Origin: Sanchytrium tribonematis | Taxonomy: Eukaryota > Sanchytriomycota > Sanchytriomycetes > Sanchytriales > Sanchytriaceae | NCBI GenBank assembly: GCA_018985235.1 | Contig: JADGIG010000122.1 | Span: 1-17,687, forward strand | Direction: 5' to 3' | DNA: 17,687 nt | Shown: positions 8,311 to 15,826 of the stretch, piece by piece | How the letters are laid out: the number at the start of each line of letters is the position of its first letter | Position numbering within the stretch: the stretch's first letter is position 1 | Notes under the pieces: model-generated | The model's input: the letters and a program-made list of their open reading frames with translations, nothing else | Told to the model about the DNA's origin: nothing | The model's database searches: none | Translations under genes and position numbers: made by a program

Positions 8311-10479
8311 ATGGGTCAAGATTTTAGCGCCCTTTCAAAACTTTACGATATTGATAAGGGACCAGAGTTAAACTCGGGAATGGCTTGGAATTTGAGGAAT
8401 GCATCCAAGAATAATCAAAAACTTACACTATTTTATACTAAAAAGCAATCAAATGACCCAGTCATTATATTATTAAAGAAGGAGGTACAGATGCTGCTTA
8501 AATTAAGACACCCTAATGTTTTGCATGTTCAGCAACCTCCCACAAACATTGTTGGGTTTTCATCGGAGCCTATTAAGCTGCCATTGTTTATGGCTCAGTT
8601 GAGTGAAGTCGAAAAATTAAACGGAATGAAGCAACTTAGCACTGCAATACAATTTTTACATGAGAATGCCAAAATAATTCATAATTGCATCAATCCCTAC
8701 AATATCTACATCACTAATGACATGCAGTGGAAGCTGGCTGGATTCTATTTTGCTCAATACTTTAATTATTATTTTGCTCAATACTTTAATTATAATTCAG
8801 AAACAATGACCTCCAACGAATACAATCTAAATGACAACATGTACATTGAGTATTGCTCTCCAGAATTTATCATTAATCATCAGATTAATATTCAAAATGA
8901 CGATTATAGTTTCGGAATGATGTTGGCATTTGTTTATGGTAAACCGCCGCCTGCTGCAAATAGTAATTTGCTTTCATTCAAGCATTTCCAGGAACGTTTA
9001 TCAGACTTTGTAGGGACTTTGCCTTTGAATATTCAGAGTCTAGTTCAGCAATTAACAACGGCCTCAATGGTTCGAATCAGTCATAAGGATTGTTTGAAGG
9101 ATGTTTTGTTTACAGATAATGTCTATTTGAAGTGCTTAGATACGTTTGATAGTATCAACACGATCGCTGTTGTCGAAAAAGCTAAATTCTTTAAGGCACT
9201 CCAGCAACCTGGAATTTTCAAAGCCTTCCCTAGTGAAATGGTAACAAACAAATTCATTCCCATTTTATTGCAGCAAATTAAAGAAATACAGCTAGTTACT
9301 TTTATAATCCCTGTATTGTTTTATTTGCTTCAAGAATATGGTACAACTAATGATACTGAACTGATTTTTCCTCAATTAAAACCCATTTGCACCCCTCAGT
9401 ATCCTGCAGCTGCTCGTCTTTTATTATTTCAGCAATATCATATTTTCAAGACCAAATCTCGATCACAATATTACAAAAATGAAATTTTGGGGTTGTTGAT
9501 TGTCGCATTAGAATTGCAAGAGCCAGAAACCAATGCGGCAATACTTGAGATATTGAGTGACATAGATGTCTTAAAATTGATTGATTATACTGTTCTTAAA
9601 AGAATGATAATCAAGAAGACTGACTACTTTTTACAGGGGAAGAGCAGAATTGGCATGATGCATTTTATTAAAACTGTTATCGTGCATCAAGTAGTGGATG
9701 TTCAAATGCTGCCAGAAATAATACAAATATTATGTGGAATTAATGATTTGAGTATATGCGAATTATTCGGTGAATTGACAGACAGTTTGGATGAGCAGTA
9801 TTACGTCTCATTGATATTACCAAATATGCTTAAAACTCTGCACTCGCTAGAGAATAGGAAAAATTGTGAAGTTGTGGACGAAGTTTTCTTAAAATGTTAT
9901 TCTAAAATTAAAGAAAAGCGTTTTAAGAAGTTGAGCTCCTTGTCCAATAATACACCACATACAGTTACAATCAGTTCGACAAATCCTAACAACAACTACC
10001 TAACAAATCCCAACTTAAAAACGAAAAATCCTAGTCCTGAACAATGGTCAGAAATGCAACCCGCCCCGAAAGATTTTGTTGGTTTCAATAATACTAAAGG
10101 CGTAGATTTTGTGAATATTCCTACTGGAAATCATACATTCGCAAACCAACCTTCTACAGTTGCGATCAATAAGCAACCTTCATTGGGTCAGACAAATCGC
10201 ATTGGGATGAATCAAATCATGACAAATTCACAAATTGTCAAAGAGAGTCCTGTACCTAATAATATTCCTCAGCAGACCAAAATCTCTGATCCTGATCAAT
10301 TCAATCCTTGGTCTGCACCTCCGAAGAAGGATGATTTTGGTACCTTTACTGATGCTCCGACAATGGAAAATCCATTTCAAAATGAGCAATCTTTTCCTAA
10401 TTCCTTTCAATTTAGTCTTAAAAATAAGCTGGATAAAAAATCTAATAACTCAAATTCAAATTTCGATCCATATGCGTAG
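8311..10479 (+). CDS. SCYL2/CVAK104-like pseudokinase with HEAT-type helices and clathrin/EH-binding tail
   Basis: SCYL2 proteins act in clathrin-mediated traffic at the trans-Golgi and endosomes. The 722-residue product has an N-terminal kinase-like fold (about 17-265) beginning PELNSG, with HPNVLHV (67-73). It lacks catalytic motifs: the HRDLKPEN loop is HNCINPYN (124-131) and DFG is AGF (143-145), while SPEF (183-186) and DDYSFG (197-202) mark the APE and DxWSxG sites. It is therefore a pseudokinase. A helical-repeat region (about 280-545) is followed by an Asn/Ser-rich disordered tail. The tail has NPW (665-667), DDFGTF (674-679) and NPF (687-689), short motifs of the kind bound by EH domains, clathrin and adaptors. 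An exact 24-bp tandem duplication lengthens the segment after the DFG site by YFAQYFNY. Closest known relatives by architecture are human SCYL2 and S. pombe Ppk32. Confidence 0.88.
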   Translation: MGQDFSALSKLYDIDKGPELNSGMAWNLRNASKNNQKLTLFYTKKQSNDPVIILLKKEVQMLLKLRHPNVLHVQQPPTNIVGFSSEPIKLPLFMAQLSEVEKLNGMKQLSTAIQFLHENAKIIHNCINPYNIYITNDMQWKLAGFYFAQYFNYYFAQYFNYNSETMTSNEYNLNDNMYIEYCSPEFIINHQINIQNDDYSFGMMLAFVYGKPPPAANSNLLSFKHFQERLSDFVGTLPLNIQSLVQQLTTASMVRISHKDCLKDVLFTDNVYLKCLDTFDSINTIAVVEKAKFFKALQQPGIFKAFPSEMVTNKFIPILLQQIKEIQLVTFIIPVLFYLLQEYGTTNDTELIFPQLKPICTPQYPAAARLLLFQQYHIFKTKSRSQYYKNEILGLLIVALELQEPETNAAILEILSDIDVLKLIDYTVLKRMIIKKTDYFLQGKSRIGMMHFIKTVIVHQVVDVQMLPEIIQILCGINDLSICELFGELTDSLDEQYYVSLILPNMLKTLHSLENRKNCEVVDEVFLKCYSKIKEKRFKKLSSLSNNTPHTVTISSTNPNNNYLTNPNLKTKNPSPEQWSEMQPAPKDFVGFNNTKGVDFVNIPTGNHTFANQPSTVAINKQPSLGQTNRIGMNQIMTNSQIVKESPVPNNIPQQTKISDPDQFNPWSAPPKKDDFGTFTDAPTMENPFQNEQSFPNSFQFSLKNKLDKKSNNSNSNFDPYA
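8746..8793 (+). repeat. Perfect 24-bp tandem duplication inside the SCYL2-like gene
   Basis: Two adjacent copies (8746-8769 and 8770-8793) are identical at all 24 positions. They are in frame and each encodes YFAQYFNY (residues 146-153 and 154-161), directly after the AGF that replaces DFG. Identical copies suggest a recent event. Confidence 0.95.
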
Positions 10480-10546
10480 AAAACACAATTTATAAAAACA
10501 GATGTGGCTTGAAACGCGAACAGAATAATAACAGGAATTAATTTCT

Positions 10547-10903
10547 ATGAGCAATAACCAAAAGCGTAAACCTAGCCTAACATCTTTGTATCAAAAATAT
10601 ACTAATCAAGAATTAAGAAAAAGAGCACAAGAAAGATATTGTTTAGAATTGGTCCTATTTAAGGAGGACTTTGAACAACTGAAGCAAAAAAAGCGACATT
10701 CAGATATAGATTCTGTATTTGATACGTTATACCGTAAGTATCTATTAAGAGGAAGTCCCTATGAATTAAATTTACCCGGAGATATTAAAGTTAGTCTTCA
10801 AAACCAATTTGAACTTAAGCATTACAATATTTCACAGCTTGAGCTTGTTTATGATCAAGTTCGTACTATGATCACTGAAAATTTAGAACTGAATCACATT
10901 TAA
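10547..10903 (+). CDS. Minimal RGS-domain protein
   Basis: The 118-residue protein is little more than one RGS-like helical domain. ERYCLELVLFKEDFEQLKQ matches the helix that carries the EENilFWlaceefk motif. FDTLYRKYLLRGSPYELNLPGDIK matches the Y..fi...sp.eiNl segment that contacts the G-alpha switch regions, and LELVYDQVRTMITENL matches the FD.Aq..v..lle helix. RGS proteins speed GTP hydrolysis by heterotrimeric G-alpha subunits. The first RGS helices are short here and there is no DEP, transmembrane or other added domain, so it is smaller than usual fungal RGS proteins (Sst2, RgsA, 7TM-RGS). The start is the only ATG upstream of the domain. The assignment rests on motif order by eye. It lies 67 bp after the SCYL2-like gene, and two seven-helix proteins are in the same window. 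Confidence 0.62.
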   Translation: MSNNQKRKPSLTSLYQKYTNQELRKRAQERYCLELVLFKEDFEQLKQKKRHSDIDSVFDTLYRKYLLRGSPYELNLPGDIKVSLQNQFELKHYNISQLELVYDQVRTMITENLELNHI

Positions 10904-11190
10904 ATAATTTAATAAACTTGTTTCAAATTTTATTTAAAACTTTATTTTGGGATTCAGCCAAAAGTAGTATATTATGGTAAGCCATTCAAAATGAAGGACG
11001 TTTAGACACCCCCATCAATTCAACCATTTTCTTTAATTTTTTTGCACTAGATACCTAATATTACTACTGACGGAACTCATCAGTGAAAAGGTACAGGCGC
11101 ATAGAAAATAAGGTATACATATAGGCAGATTTGATTTTTTGAAATTGTTTTTTAAGTGGGGCGCTTGCTGTTAAGTGACACCAATGGGAA
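10904..11190. other. 287-bp intergenic region, promoter of the P450 gene
   Basis: This is the longest gene-free stretch. It starts with the AATAAA of the RGS gene. It contains an imperfect hairpin at 11065-11083 (arms ACTGA/TCAGT) and T-rich runs near 11030-11045 and 11130-11155. No tRNA boxes, snRNA or ORF were recognised. Confidence 0.4.
10911..10916 (+). promoter_or_regulatory. AATAAA poly(A) signal of the RGS gene
   Basis: AATAAA begins seven bases after the stop codon of the RGS-like gene. Confidence 0.45.
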
Positions 11191-11198
11191 ATGGTTAA
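11184..11198 (+). promoter_or_regulatory. Four-codon upstream ORF overlapping the P450 start codon
   Basis: ATG GGA AAT GGT TAA begins seven bases before the P450 ATG in another frame and ends inside its third codon. If the transcript begins further upstream, scanning ribosomes would meet this ATG first. Reinitiation would favour Met1 or Met13 of the P450. Confidence 0.35.
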
Positions 11199-12645
11199 AA
11201 AAATTTATTGGCGTTGGTACTCAAACATGTGGGAATTGGCTTTGATCGCTATTGTCTCTTATGTACTGTTTGACTATTTAAAAGATGTTTGCTGGTGGAT
11301 AGCAGGACCGATAAATTGGTTTGGAATTGCCAATTCAATTGAGGTGGCAATGAACTACGACACTTTACTTGACTATTTCATGCTCAAATTTAGCAAGGTC
11401 GAAACTTTTACTGTAAAGATAATGACTTTTTCCAGGTACCTAGTGACGAATAATCCGGATAATGTCAAGTACATTTTAAGGGACAATTTCGAAAATTTTA
11501 TCAAAGGTAGAGAATTTCAAAGAAATTTTGAGCTACTTTTAGGAGATGGTATTTTTAGCATGGACGGGCCAAAATGGAAAGCTCAAAGACACGCTGCTGC
11601 AAAGATTTTCCATGTTTCCAACTTTCGCGATAATATGATCCATGTATTCAATCACCATTTTAAAACTGTCAATTCAATTTTGAATCAAGGAAAGCCTGTT
11701 GATTTTCATGGCTTAATGCATGGGTTCACCCTCGACAGCTTCTCTGAAATTGGATTTGGCCAAAGTGTTGATAGTTTAAGAAGCAAGGAATCGAGCTTTG
11801 CTATTGCTTTTGATCAATTACAAAAATTAGCGAATGAGGCTTTCTTTTTGCCAAAATTTGTGGTTACTCTAAAAGATTTATTACTTAATAGATACAAGTT
11901 GAAGTCTGATCATAAGAAGACCATTGACCAATTTAGTTATTCAATTATTCAGGCTAGACTACAAAAAGGTGACGTTGACAAGGACGATTTGTTGTGTCAT
12001 TTTCTTAGAATGAAAAAAGAAACTGGCGAGACTTACAAACCTGAGGATCTTAGAAATATTGTGATGAATTTTATTCTTGCGGGCAGAGACACAACTGCAC
12101 AAGCGATCAGTTGGACTGTTTATGAATTAAGAAAGAGAAAAGATATCGTGGAAAAAATCAGAGCAGAAGCTAAAGCAGTTATCAAAAATCTTGATACCCC
12201 TACTTATGAGGAAATCAAGTCGTTGCATTATACAACTGCAGTTTTTCAAGAGTGCCTTAGATTAAACCCAAGTGTTCCTAAAAATGTCAAATTTGCAGTT
12301 CACGATGATGTATTACCAGATGGCACTAAAATTCGAAAGGGATGGGGAGTGGCATGGTCACCTTACTGCATGGCTAGGACTCCTTCGATTTGGGGTCCTG
12401 ATTGCAGAGAGTTAAAACCAGAAAGATTTTTAAGTGAAAATTATGATCCTTCCATCAATTTCACATTCCACGCCGGGCCAAGAACTTGTCTCGGTCAAAA
12501 TATGGCAACCCTTGAGGCCGTTGCAACAATTGCTATGTTATATTCAAAGTTTGACATTGAAGTTTTAAATGAGACAACTTACAATGTTACGGTGACACTG
12601 CAAATGAAGAATCCCATTATGGTGAGAGCTACATCTAGACAATAA
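11191..12645 (+). CDS. Cytochrome P450 monooxygenase, fatty-acid hydroxylase-like
   Basis: This is a heme-thiolate monooxygenase of 484 residues, normal length for a microsomal P450. A single N-terminal hydrophobic helix (about 13-38) anchors it in the ER. Diagnostic motifs are AGRDTT in helix I (297-302), the ExxR pair Glu354/Arg357 in ECLR, PERF (410-413) and the heme loop FHAGPRTCLG with Cys433 as iron ligand. AGRDTTAQ, FxAGPRxCLGQ and the C-helix WKAQRHAA resemble the CYP52/CYP86/CYP704 group of fatty-acid and alkane omega-hydroxylases, so a lipid substrate is a reasonable inference, not shown. Met13 (MWELALI, at 11227) is an alternative start that gives a more usual anchor. All key residues are intact, so it should be active with an NADPH-P450 reductase partner encoded elsewhere. 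Confidence 0.93.
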   Translation: MVKKIYWRWYSNMWELALIAIVSYVLFDYLKDVCWWIAGPINWFGIANSIEVAMNYDTLLDYFMLKFSKVETFTVKIMTFSRYLVTNNPDNVKYILRDNFENFIKGREFQRNFELLLGDGIFSMDGPKWKAQRHAAAKIFHVSNFRDNMIHVFNHHFKTVNSILNQGKPVDFHGLMHGFTLDSFSEIGFGQSVDSLRSKESSFAIAFDQLQKLANEAFFLPKFVVTLKDLLLNRYKLKSDHKKTIDQFSYSIIQARLQKGDVDKDDLLCHFLRMKKETGETYKPEDLRNIVMNFILAGRDTTAQAISWTVYELRKRKDIVEKIRAEAKAVIKNLDTPTYEEIKSLHYTTAVFQECLRLNPSVPKNVKFAVHDDVLPDGTKIRKGWGVAWSPYCMARTPSIWGPDCRELKPERFLSENYDPSINFTFHAGPRTCLGQNMATLEAVATIAMLYSKFDIEVLNETTYNVTVTLQMKNPIMVRATSRQ

Positions 12646-12700
12646 GTAAATACCATACTTTTTAAATTGCAAAAGTAAGGATACATCTTTAAATAAGAAA

Positions 12701-14194
12701 ATGCAGTGGGTCATGTTTTTTCTTTGTTCGATTTTTGGAAAATTTGGTAGTCAATATATTTCGCCCTGGGCAGATAGTATAAATTTGTCACCAATATCTC
12801 CATTTGAGCAGCAGTATATAGCCCCACCATATTTTAGATCTGTGGTAAAGTACAAGGGAGAAGTTTATGGTCAATGTAAAATTGAGGACTGGGGCGTAGT
12901 TGATATCAATGGCATACCGCAGTGCGGCTTAGACTGCCATGAGAGCTGTAAAAGTTGCACATATCCAAATATTACTGGATATTGTAGTATTTGTCAAGTC
13001 GGTTACAAACTTTTTCCAAATTTGAAAGAGCCAAGACGAGATATCCCAAGAGCGTTAAATGTTTATTGTGGATTGGATGTACCTTGCGCAATTGACAATG
13101 GCCAATATCAAGATTGGCTCAGTGGAAAATGTGTAGATTGTCATTCCAGTTGCAAAACTTGTTGGGGCACTGGTTCTAATGATTGTTTGTCTTGCTACTC
13201 AGGAAGATTTCCAACATACAATCGATCTTGCCAAATTTGTGACTCATCTTGTTTGACATGTTCTTCTTCAAATGTTTGTGAATCTTGTAGAAATGGTTTT
13301 CAATTGACAAATGGGCAATGTATTGCTAATTCCGCGACCACTATTTACACAATTACAATTCAGCCTATATTTAGTACAAAAACGATAAAGGAAACTTCAA
13401 TATCGATTGCTACAAGCACTAGTACTTTGTTTCATTATAACATTTCAAAGGAAAACAATCTACACCATTTCTCATACTTTAACAGTTCAATGGTAGTCAA
13501 TCAGATCACCACTAAGATTGTCGAGCAGCCACAATGTCTACGCATTGCCACCTCCAATATTTCGAGTCAATATTCCACTGATATGTTTATGACAAAACAT
13601 AACAATACCGTCACCTACGATTTTTTCACAAGTTTATCGGTTTTCGAGACAAATTATACTAACTTGACATTGTCACCGCTCACTCTACGAAAAAATTGCA
13701 GCAATTATTTCAAGACCTGCGAAAAGCCTACGATAGCGATTGTCACTTCTTTTGTAACTAATTATGTAACAAGTCAATGTAGAAGCAGCACATTGAATCA
13801 TGATTTACAGAGTTCGTTTCAGAGCCACGAAGATCTTCAATTTCAGTCAAGCACAATGCAGACAAGAAACTCACCAACTTTGTCACAAAAAATCACATCT
13901 GAATTTAAAGATATCCTAGCAACAGAAACTTCTGAGCAAAGACTGTCAACTTCTACTGTTACTGTTGCAAATAGAGCTACAATCAATGATTCTTCTGGGT
14001 TTGACGTGTCAAGTATGGTTGTGCTTGCTTCGAATCCAATGTTTTTAATTTTAATAATTTTGATTTGTCTTCTATTTATCATATTTGCAATGCTGATACA
14101 CATCCAAAAACAAAAAATCGGAGTTTTAATGGAGCAAATGCATAATATTGATATGAATGTAAGTATTACAGAGCCAGTTAAGATGCTTCATTAA
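12701..14194 (+). CDS. Furin-like Cys-rich type I membrane protein
   Basis: The 497-residue protein begins with a hydrophobic signal peptide (about 1-18, MQWVMFFLCSIFGKFGSQ). It then has a Cys-rich region (about 58-208) with repeated CxxC units such as CHESCKSC, CHSSCKTC and CDSSCLTC followed by C..C...F, the pattern of furin-like/GF-receptor Cys-rich repeats. A long Ser/Thr/Asn-rich, probably glycosylated stalk (about 210-435) leads to one transmembrane helix (about 440-466) and a 31-residue cytosolic tail (IQKQKIGVLMEQ...). Architecture fits a cell-surface receptor or adhesin; no ligand or partner is known. No kinase domain is attached. The last 17 bases overlap the HD phosphohydrolase gene on the other strand, and AATAAA overlaps its stop codon. 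Confidence 0.8.
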   Translation: MQWVMFFLCSIFGKFGSQYISPWADSINLSPISPFEQQYIAPPYFRSVVKYKGEVYGQCKIEDWGVVDINGIPQCGLDCHESCKSCTYPNITGYCSICQVGYKLFPNLKEPRRDIPRALNVYCGLDVPCAIDNGQYQDWLSGKCVDCHSSCKTCWGTGSNDCLSCYSGRFPTYNRSCQICDSSCLTCSSSNVCESCRNGFQLTNGQCIANSATTIYTITIQPIFSTKTIKETSISIATSTSTLFHYNISKENNLHHFSYFNSSMVVNQITTKIVEQPQCLRIATSNISSQYSTDMFMTKHNNTVTYDFFTSLSVFETNYTNLTLSPLTLRKNCSNYFKTCEKPTIAIVTSFVTNYVTSQCRSSTLNHDLQSSFQSHEDLQFQSSTMQTRNSPTLSQKITSEFKDILATETSEQRLSTSTVTVANRATINDSSGFDVSSMVVLASNPMFLILIILICLLFIIFAMLIHIQKQKIGVLMEQMHNIDMNVSITEPVKMLH

Positions 14195-14834
14195 TAAATG
14201 ACGCTTTCAACATTTTAATCTCATTCATAATATTTGAGCGAGCCTTGTTTTCATACTCGTTAAGGCAAAAATAAATACGTTCTCTTTGTAAAAAAATTTC
14301 TAGAATCTCTGTTCTACCTTTAAGGTAGTCTTTTTGTGAATAATGACTGTATTCAAGTCGAATTTGTTTTGAGTACAAATCATACTGGCTTTTTTTGGCT
14401 GCTAATATCAGAAGATCAAAATCCAGAAATAAGCTAACATCTAGATCAACTATCAATGGAAAGTGTTTTATCGTAGATCGGATCATGATACTAACCAACG
14501 AAATCAATGCTTCGCTTAATTCGACTTCCTCGGCAAAATTTTGAAAAACAATAATGCTATCCTCCTCGTTGCTTCTGGATAATGGATTGTAAACTAGATC
14601 ATGAAAATATATAGCTAACAGTACGGCAACATGATTTTTGATTCTTAAGATATTCGTTTTATAGCTTTCCAGCAATGACTCCACGTGGTTTATCGTGTGA
14701 TAATACCTACCAGATTCGGCATACAGTTGCTGTATTGTTGTTTCCCATTTTCGGATAACCTCTTCCTTGATGTTTAAACTCTGACAAACTGAAACAAATG
14801 CTTTCAAGACCATTAGTTTCAGGTTGTTAAACAT
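14178..14834 (-). CDS. Predicted HD-family metal-dependent phosphohydrolase (COG4339-like)
   Basis: The 218-residue protein matches a small HD-superfamily group found in bacteria and fungi. Recognisable are RYYHTINHVESLL (His46, His50), the HD pair in LAIYFHDLVYNP (His78-Asp79), NEEDS (89-93), TIKHFP (His124), the FLDFDLLILAA helix (Asp138, Asp140), the IRLEYSHY segment, and GRTEILEIFLQRERIYF near the end. Metal-binding His/Asp residues are intact, so a phosphohydrolase, possibly on nucleotides, is likely; the substrate of this group is not known to me. Length is normal for the family. The stop lies within the convergent furin-like gene's final codons (17-nt overlap). Confidence 0.85.
   Translation of the reverse strand: MFNNLKLMVLKAFVSVCQSLNIKEEVIRKWETTIQQLYAESGRYYHTINHVESLLESYKTNILRIKNHVAVLLAIYFHDLVYNPLSRSNEEDSIIVFQNFAEEVELSEALISLVSIMIRSTIKHFPLIVDLDVSLFLDFDLLILAAKKSQYDLYSKQIRLEYSHYSQKDYLKGRTEILEIFLQRERIYFCLNEYENKARSNIMNEIKMLKASFINEAS
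14193..14198 (+). promoter_or_regulatory. AATAAA poly(A) signal overlapping the furin-like gene stop
   Basis: AATAAA shares two bases with the TAA stop at 14192-14194. The mRNA 3' end would lie within the HD gene on the opposite strand. Confidence 0.4.
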
Positions 14835-14871
14835 ACAATACAGTTAGAATAATTTACTGATAATATGGCAG

Positions 14872-15180
14872 CTATGAATTTGAAGCAGAGCTTTTTGGGG
14901 TTATATGCTTCTGCATCCTTTTATTTTTTTTATAACTATATATGCAACAAAAACACGGGCAAATCATTTTAAAAAATGTTTCGCATGCTGTGTCTTGCTC
15001 GTCTTCCCACACGCTTCTGCCAGGAGCTGGTGGTGCCCCCATCGTAATAGGGATAACGTCATTATTTGTTGTTTTTGAAATCCCTTTGGTATATAACTCG
15101 CGTTGAATAAAGTCTTCTTTGACCTTCCCAGACTTAAATTCAGACTTCCGTTTGCTGTTTTTATCATTTTTATCTCCCAT
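14872..15180 (-). CDS. Cys-tail microprotein 3 (uncharacterised)
   Basis: The 102-residue protein is not recognised. It has a strongly charged N-terminal half (MGDKNDKNSKRKSEFKSGK), a central segment with GAPPAPGRSVWEDEQ, then a Cys-rich hydrophobic patch, CETFFKMICPCFCC, and a basic tail. There is no signal peptide. Five cysteines within 16 residues next to a basic stretch would suit S-palmitoylation and peripheral membrane attachment (inference). The frame is open upstream to an ATG at 15309, but that part overlaps microprotein 2, so the start at 15180 is preferred. It lies 56 bp downstream of microprotein 2 and 37 bp upstream of the HD gene, same strand. Confidence 0.6.
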   Translation of the reverse strand: MGDKNDKNSKRKSEFKSGKVKEDFIQRELYTKGISKTTNNDVIPITMGAPPAPGRSVWEDEQDTACETFFKMICPCFCCIYSYKKNKRMQKHITPKSSASNS

Positions 15181-15236
15181 TTCTGAATCTTTAAGTGTCA
15201 ATTTCGATATGGCTTGGCCTTGTATCAAAATCAAAT

Positions 15237-15485
15237 TTACTTTAGCAAAAAAATACACAGTAAACATGGAGACATGAGGATGGCATAGCAGCAGACTTCT
15301 CCGAGGCATGTATCACAACAACTGCAGCAATTGTCAGATTCTATGTACTTTTTAAGTCTTTCTTTTTTATTGGTCTTTATAGAGGCTTCCATTTTTTCAG
15401 GCTCAAACACATTTATCTTAAATATTTCTAATATATGTGCGTTGGAATCATTTTCTTCGATTTTCAACTTTTTCGTATATCCCAT
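15237..15485 (-). CDS. Cys-tail microprotein 2 (uncharacterised)
   Basis: The 82-residue protein is not recognised. A charged Lys/Glu-rich part (1-50) is followed by nine cysteines in the last 31 residues (CCSCCDTCLGEVCC, then PCLLCIFLLK). The C-terminal stretch after the Cys cluster is hydrophobic enough for a tail anchor. No signal peptide is present. The pattern recalls CYSTM-type Cys-rich membrane modules, but no homology is claimed. It lies 45 bp downstream of microprotein 1. Confidence 0.6.
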   Translation of the reverse strand: MGYTKKLKIEENDSNAHILEIFKINVFEPEKMEASIKTNKKERLKKYIESDNCCSCCDTCLGEVCCYAILMSPCLLCIFLLK

Positions 15486-15507
15486 TAAAATGGCTGCAGA
15501 TTAATCG

Positions 15508-15513
15508 TTTATT
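15508..15513 (-). promoter_or_regulatory. AATAAA poly(A) signal downstream of microprotein 1
   Basis: TTTATT on the plus strand gives AATAAA on the minus strand, 17 bases after the stop of microprotein 1 and inside the 45-bp gap. It suggests separate transcripts for microproteins 1 and 2. Confidence 0.35.
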
Positions 15514-15530
15514 AGATCTTGAAATGTTAG

Positions 15531-15773
15531 CTATGGCGTAATCAAAAAGCAGCAGCATAATAACATACAGCAACGACCAAGCATATCTCCTTTTAGTTCG
15601 TTGTCCTCTTCTTGCTTTTTCCTTCTTTTTTCCGAATCCAATTTCTTTTTGGGATCTGTTTCTCGTGCTGGAAGATCATTATCAAATATATTCGTCTTGG
15701 AAGCGGAAACATGGATGTCTGATCGTGTTTTTTCAAGCTGTTGTTTTTTGCTCGGTGCACTATTTGTTGACAT
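15531..15773 (-). CDS. Cys-tail microprotein 1 (uncharacterised)
   Basis: The 80-residue protein is not recognised. It is highly charged (Ser/Lys/Asp/Glu, with KKKLDSEKRRKKQEEDNELK at about 42-61) and ends GRCCMLLCCCFLITP, five cysteines in a short hydrophobic tail. There is no signal peptide. A polybasic helix followed by a Cys/Leu tail would suit a palmitoylated, cytosol-facing membrane protein (inference). It sits 54 bp downstream of a seven-helix protein gene and is the first of three similar small genes in tandem. Confidence 0.6.
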   Translation of the reverse strand: MSTNSAPSKKQQLEKTRSDIHVSASKTNIFDNDLPARETDPKKKLDSEKRRKKQEEDNELKGDMLGRCCMLLCCCFLITP

Positions 15774-15826
15774 ACAAGGCTTGATTTCAATGTAACTAAT
15801 ACTATTTTAAAAAATTTGATCGAGTA

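Noticed and set aside
10945-11085. C/D-box snoRNA on the minus strand (CTGATGA and CTGA)
   Set aside because: The C box lacks the leading purine, the boxes are about 120 nt apart and there is no terminal stem.
11060-11090. Hammerhead ribozyme-like core (CTGATGAG on the minus strand)
   Set aside because: The GAAA that must follow stem II is missing, and the rest folds only as a simple imperfect hairpin.
15216-15237. 22-nt intron (GTAAAT...ACAAG) at the stop of microprotein 2
   Set aside because: Splicing would add only nine residues before another stop; there is no CTAAT or TAG end as in the better-supported introns.
15181-15309. Longer version of microprotein 3 from the ATG at 15309
   Set aside because: It would overlap the coding end of microprotein 2 and adds a segment unlike the rest; Met at 15180 fits the spacing of neighbouring genes.
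15180-15485. N-myristoylation of microproteins 2 and 3 (both start Met-Gly)
   Set aside because: Neither has Ser/Thr at position 6 (Lys and Asn/Asp-Lys contexts instead), so the signal is not convincing.
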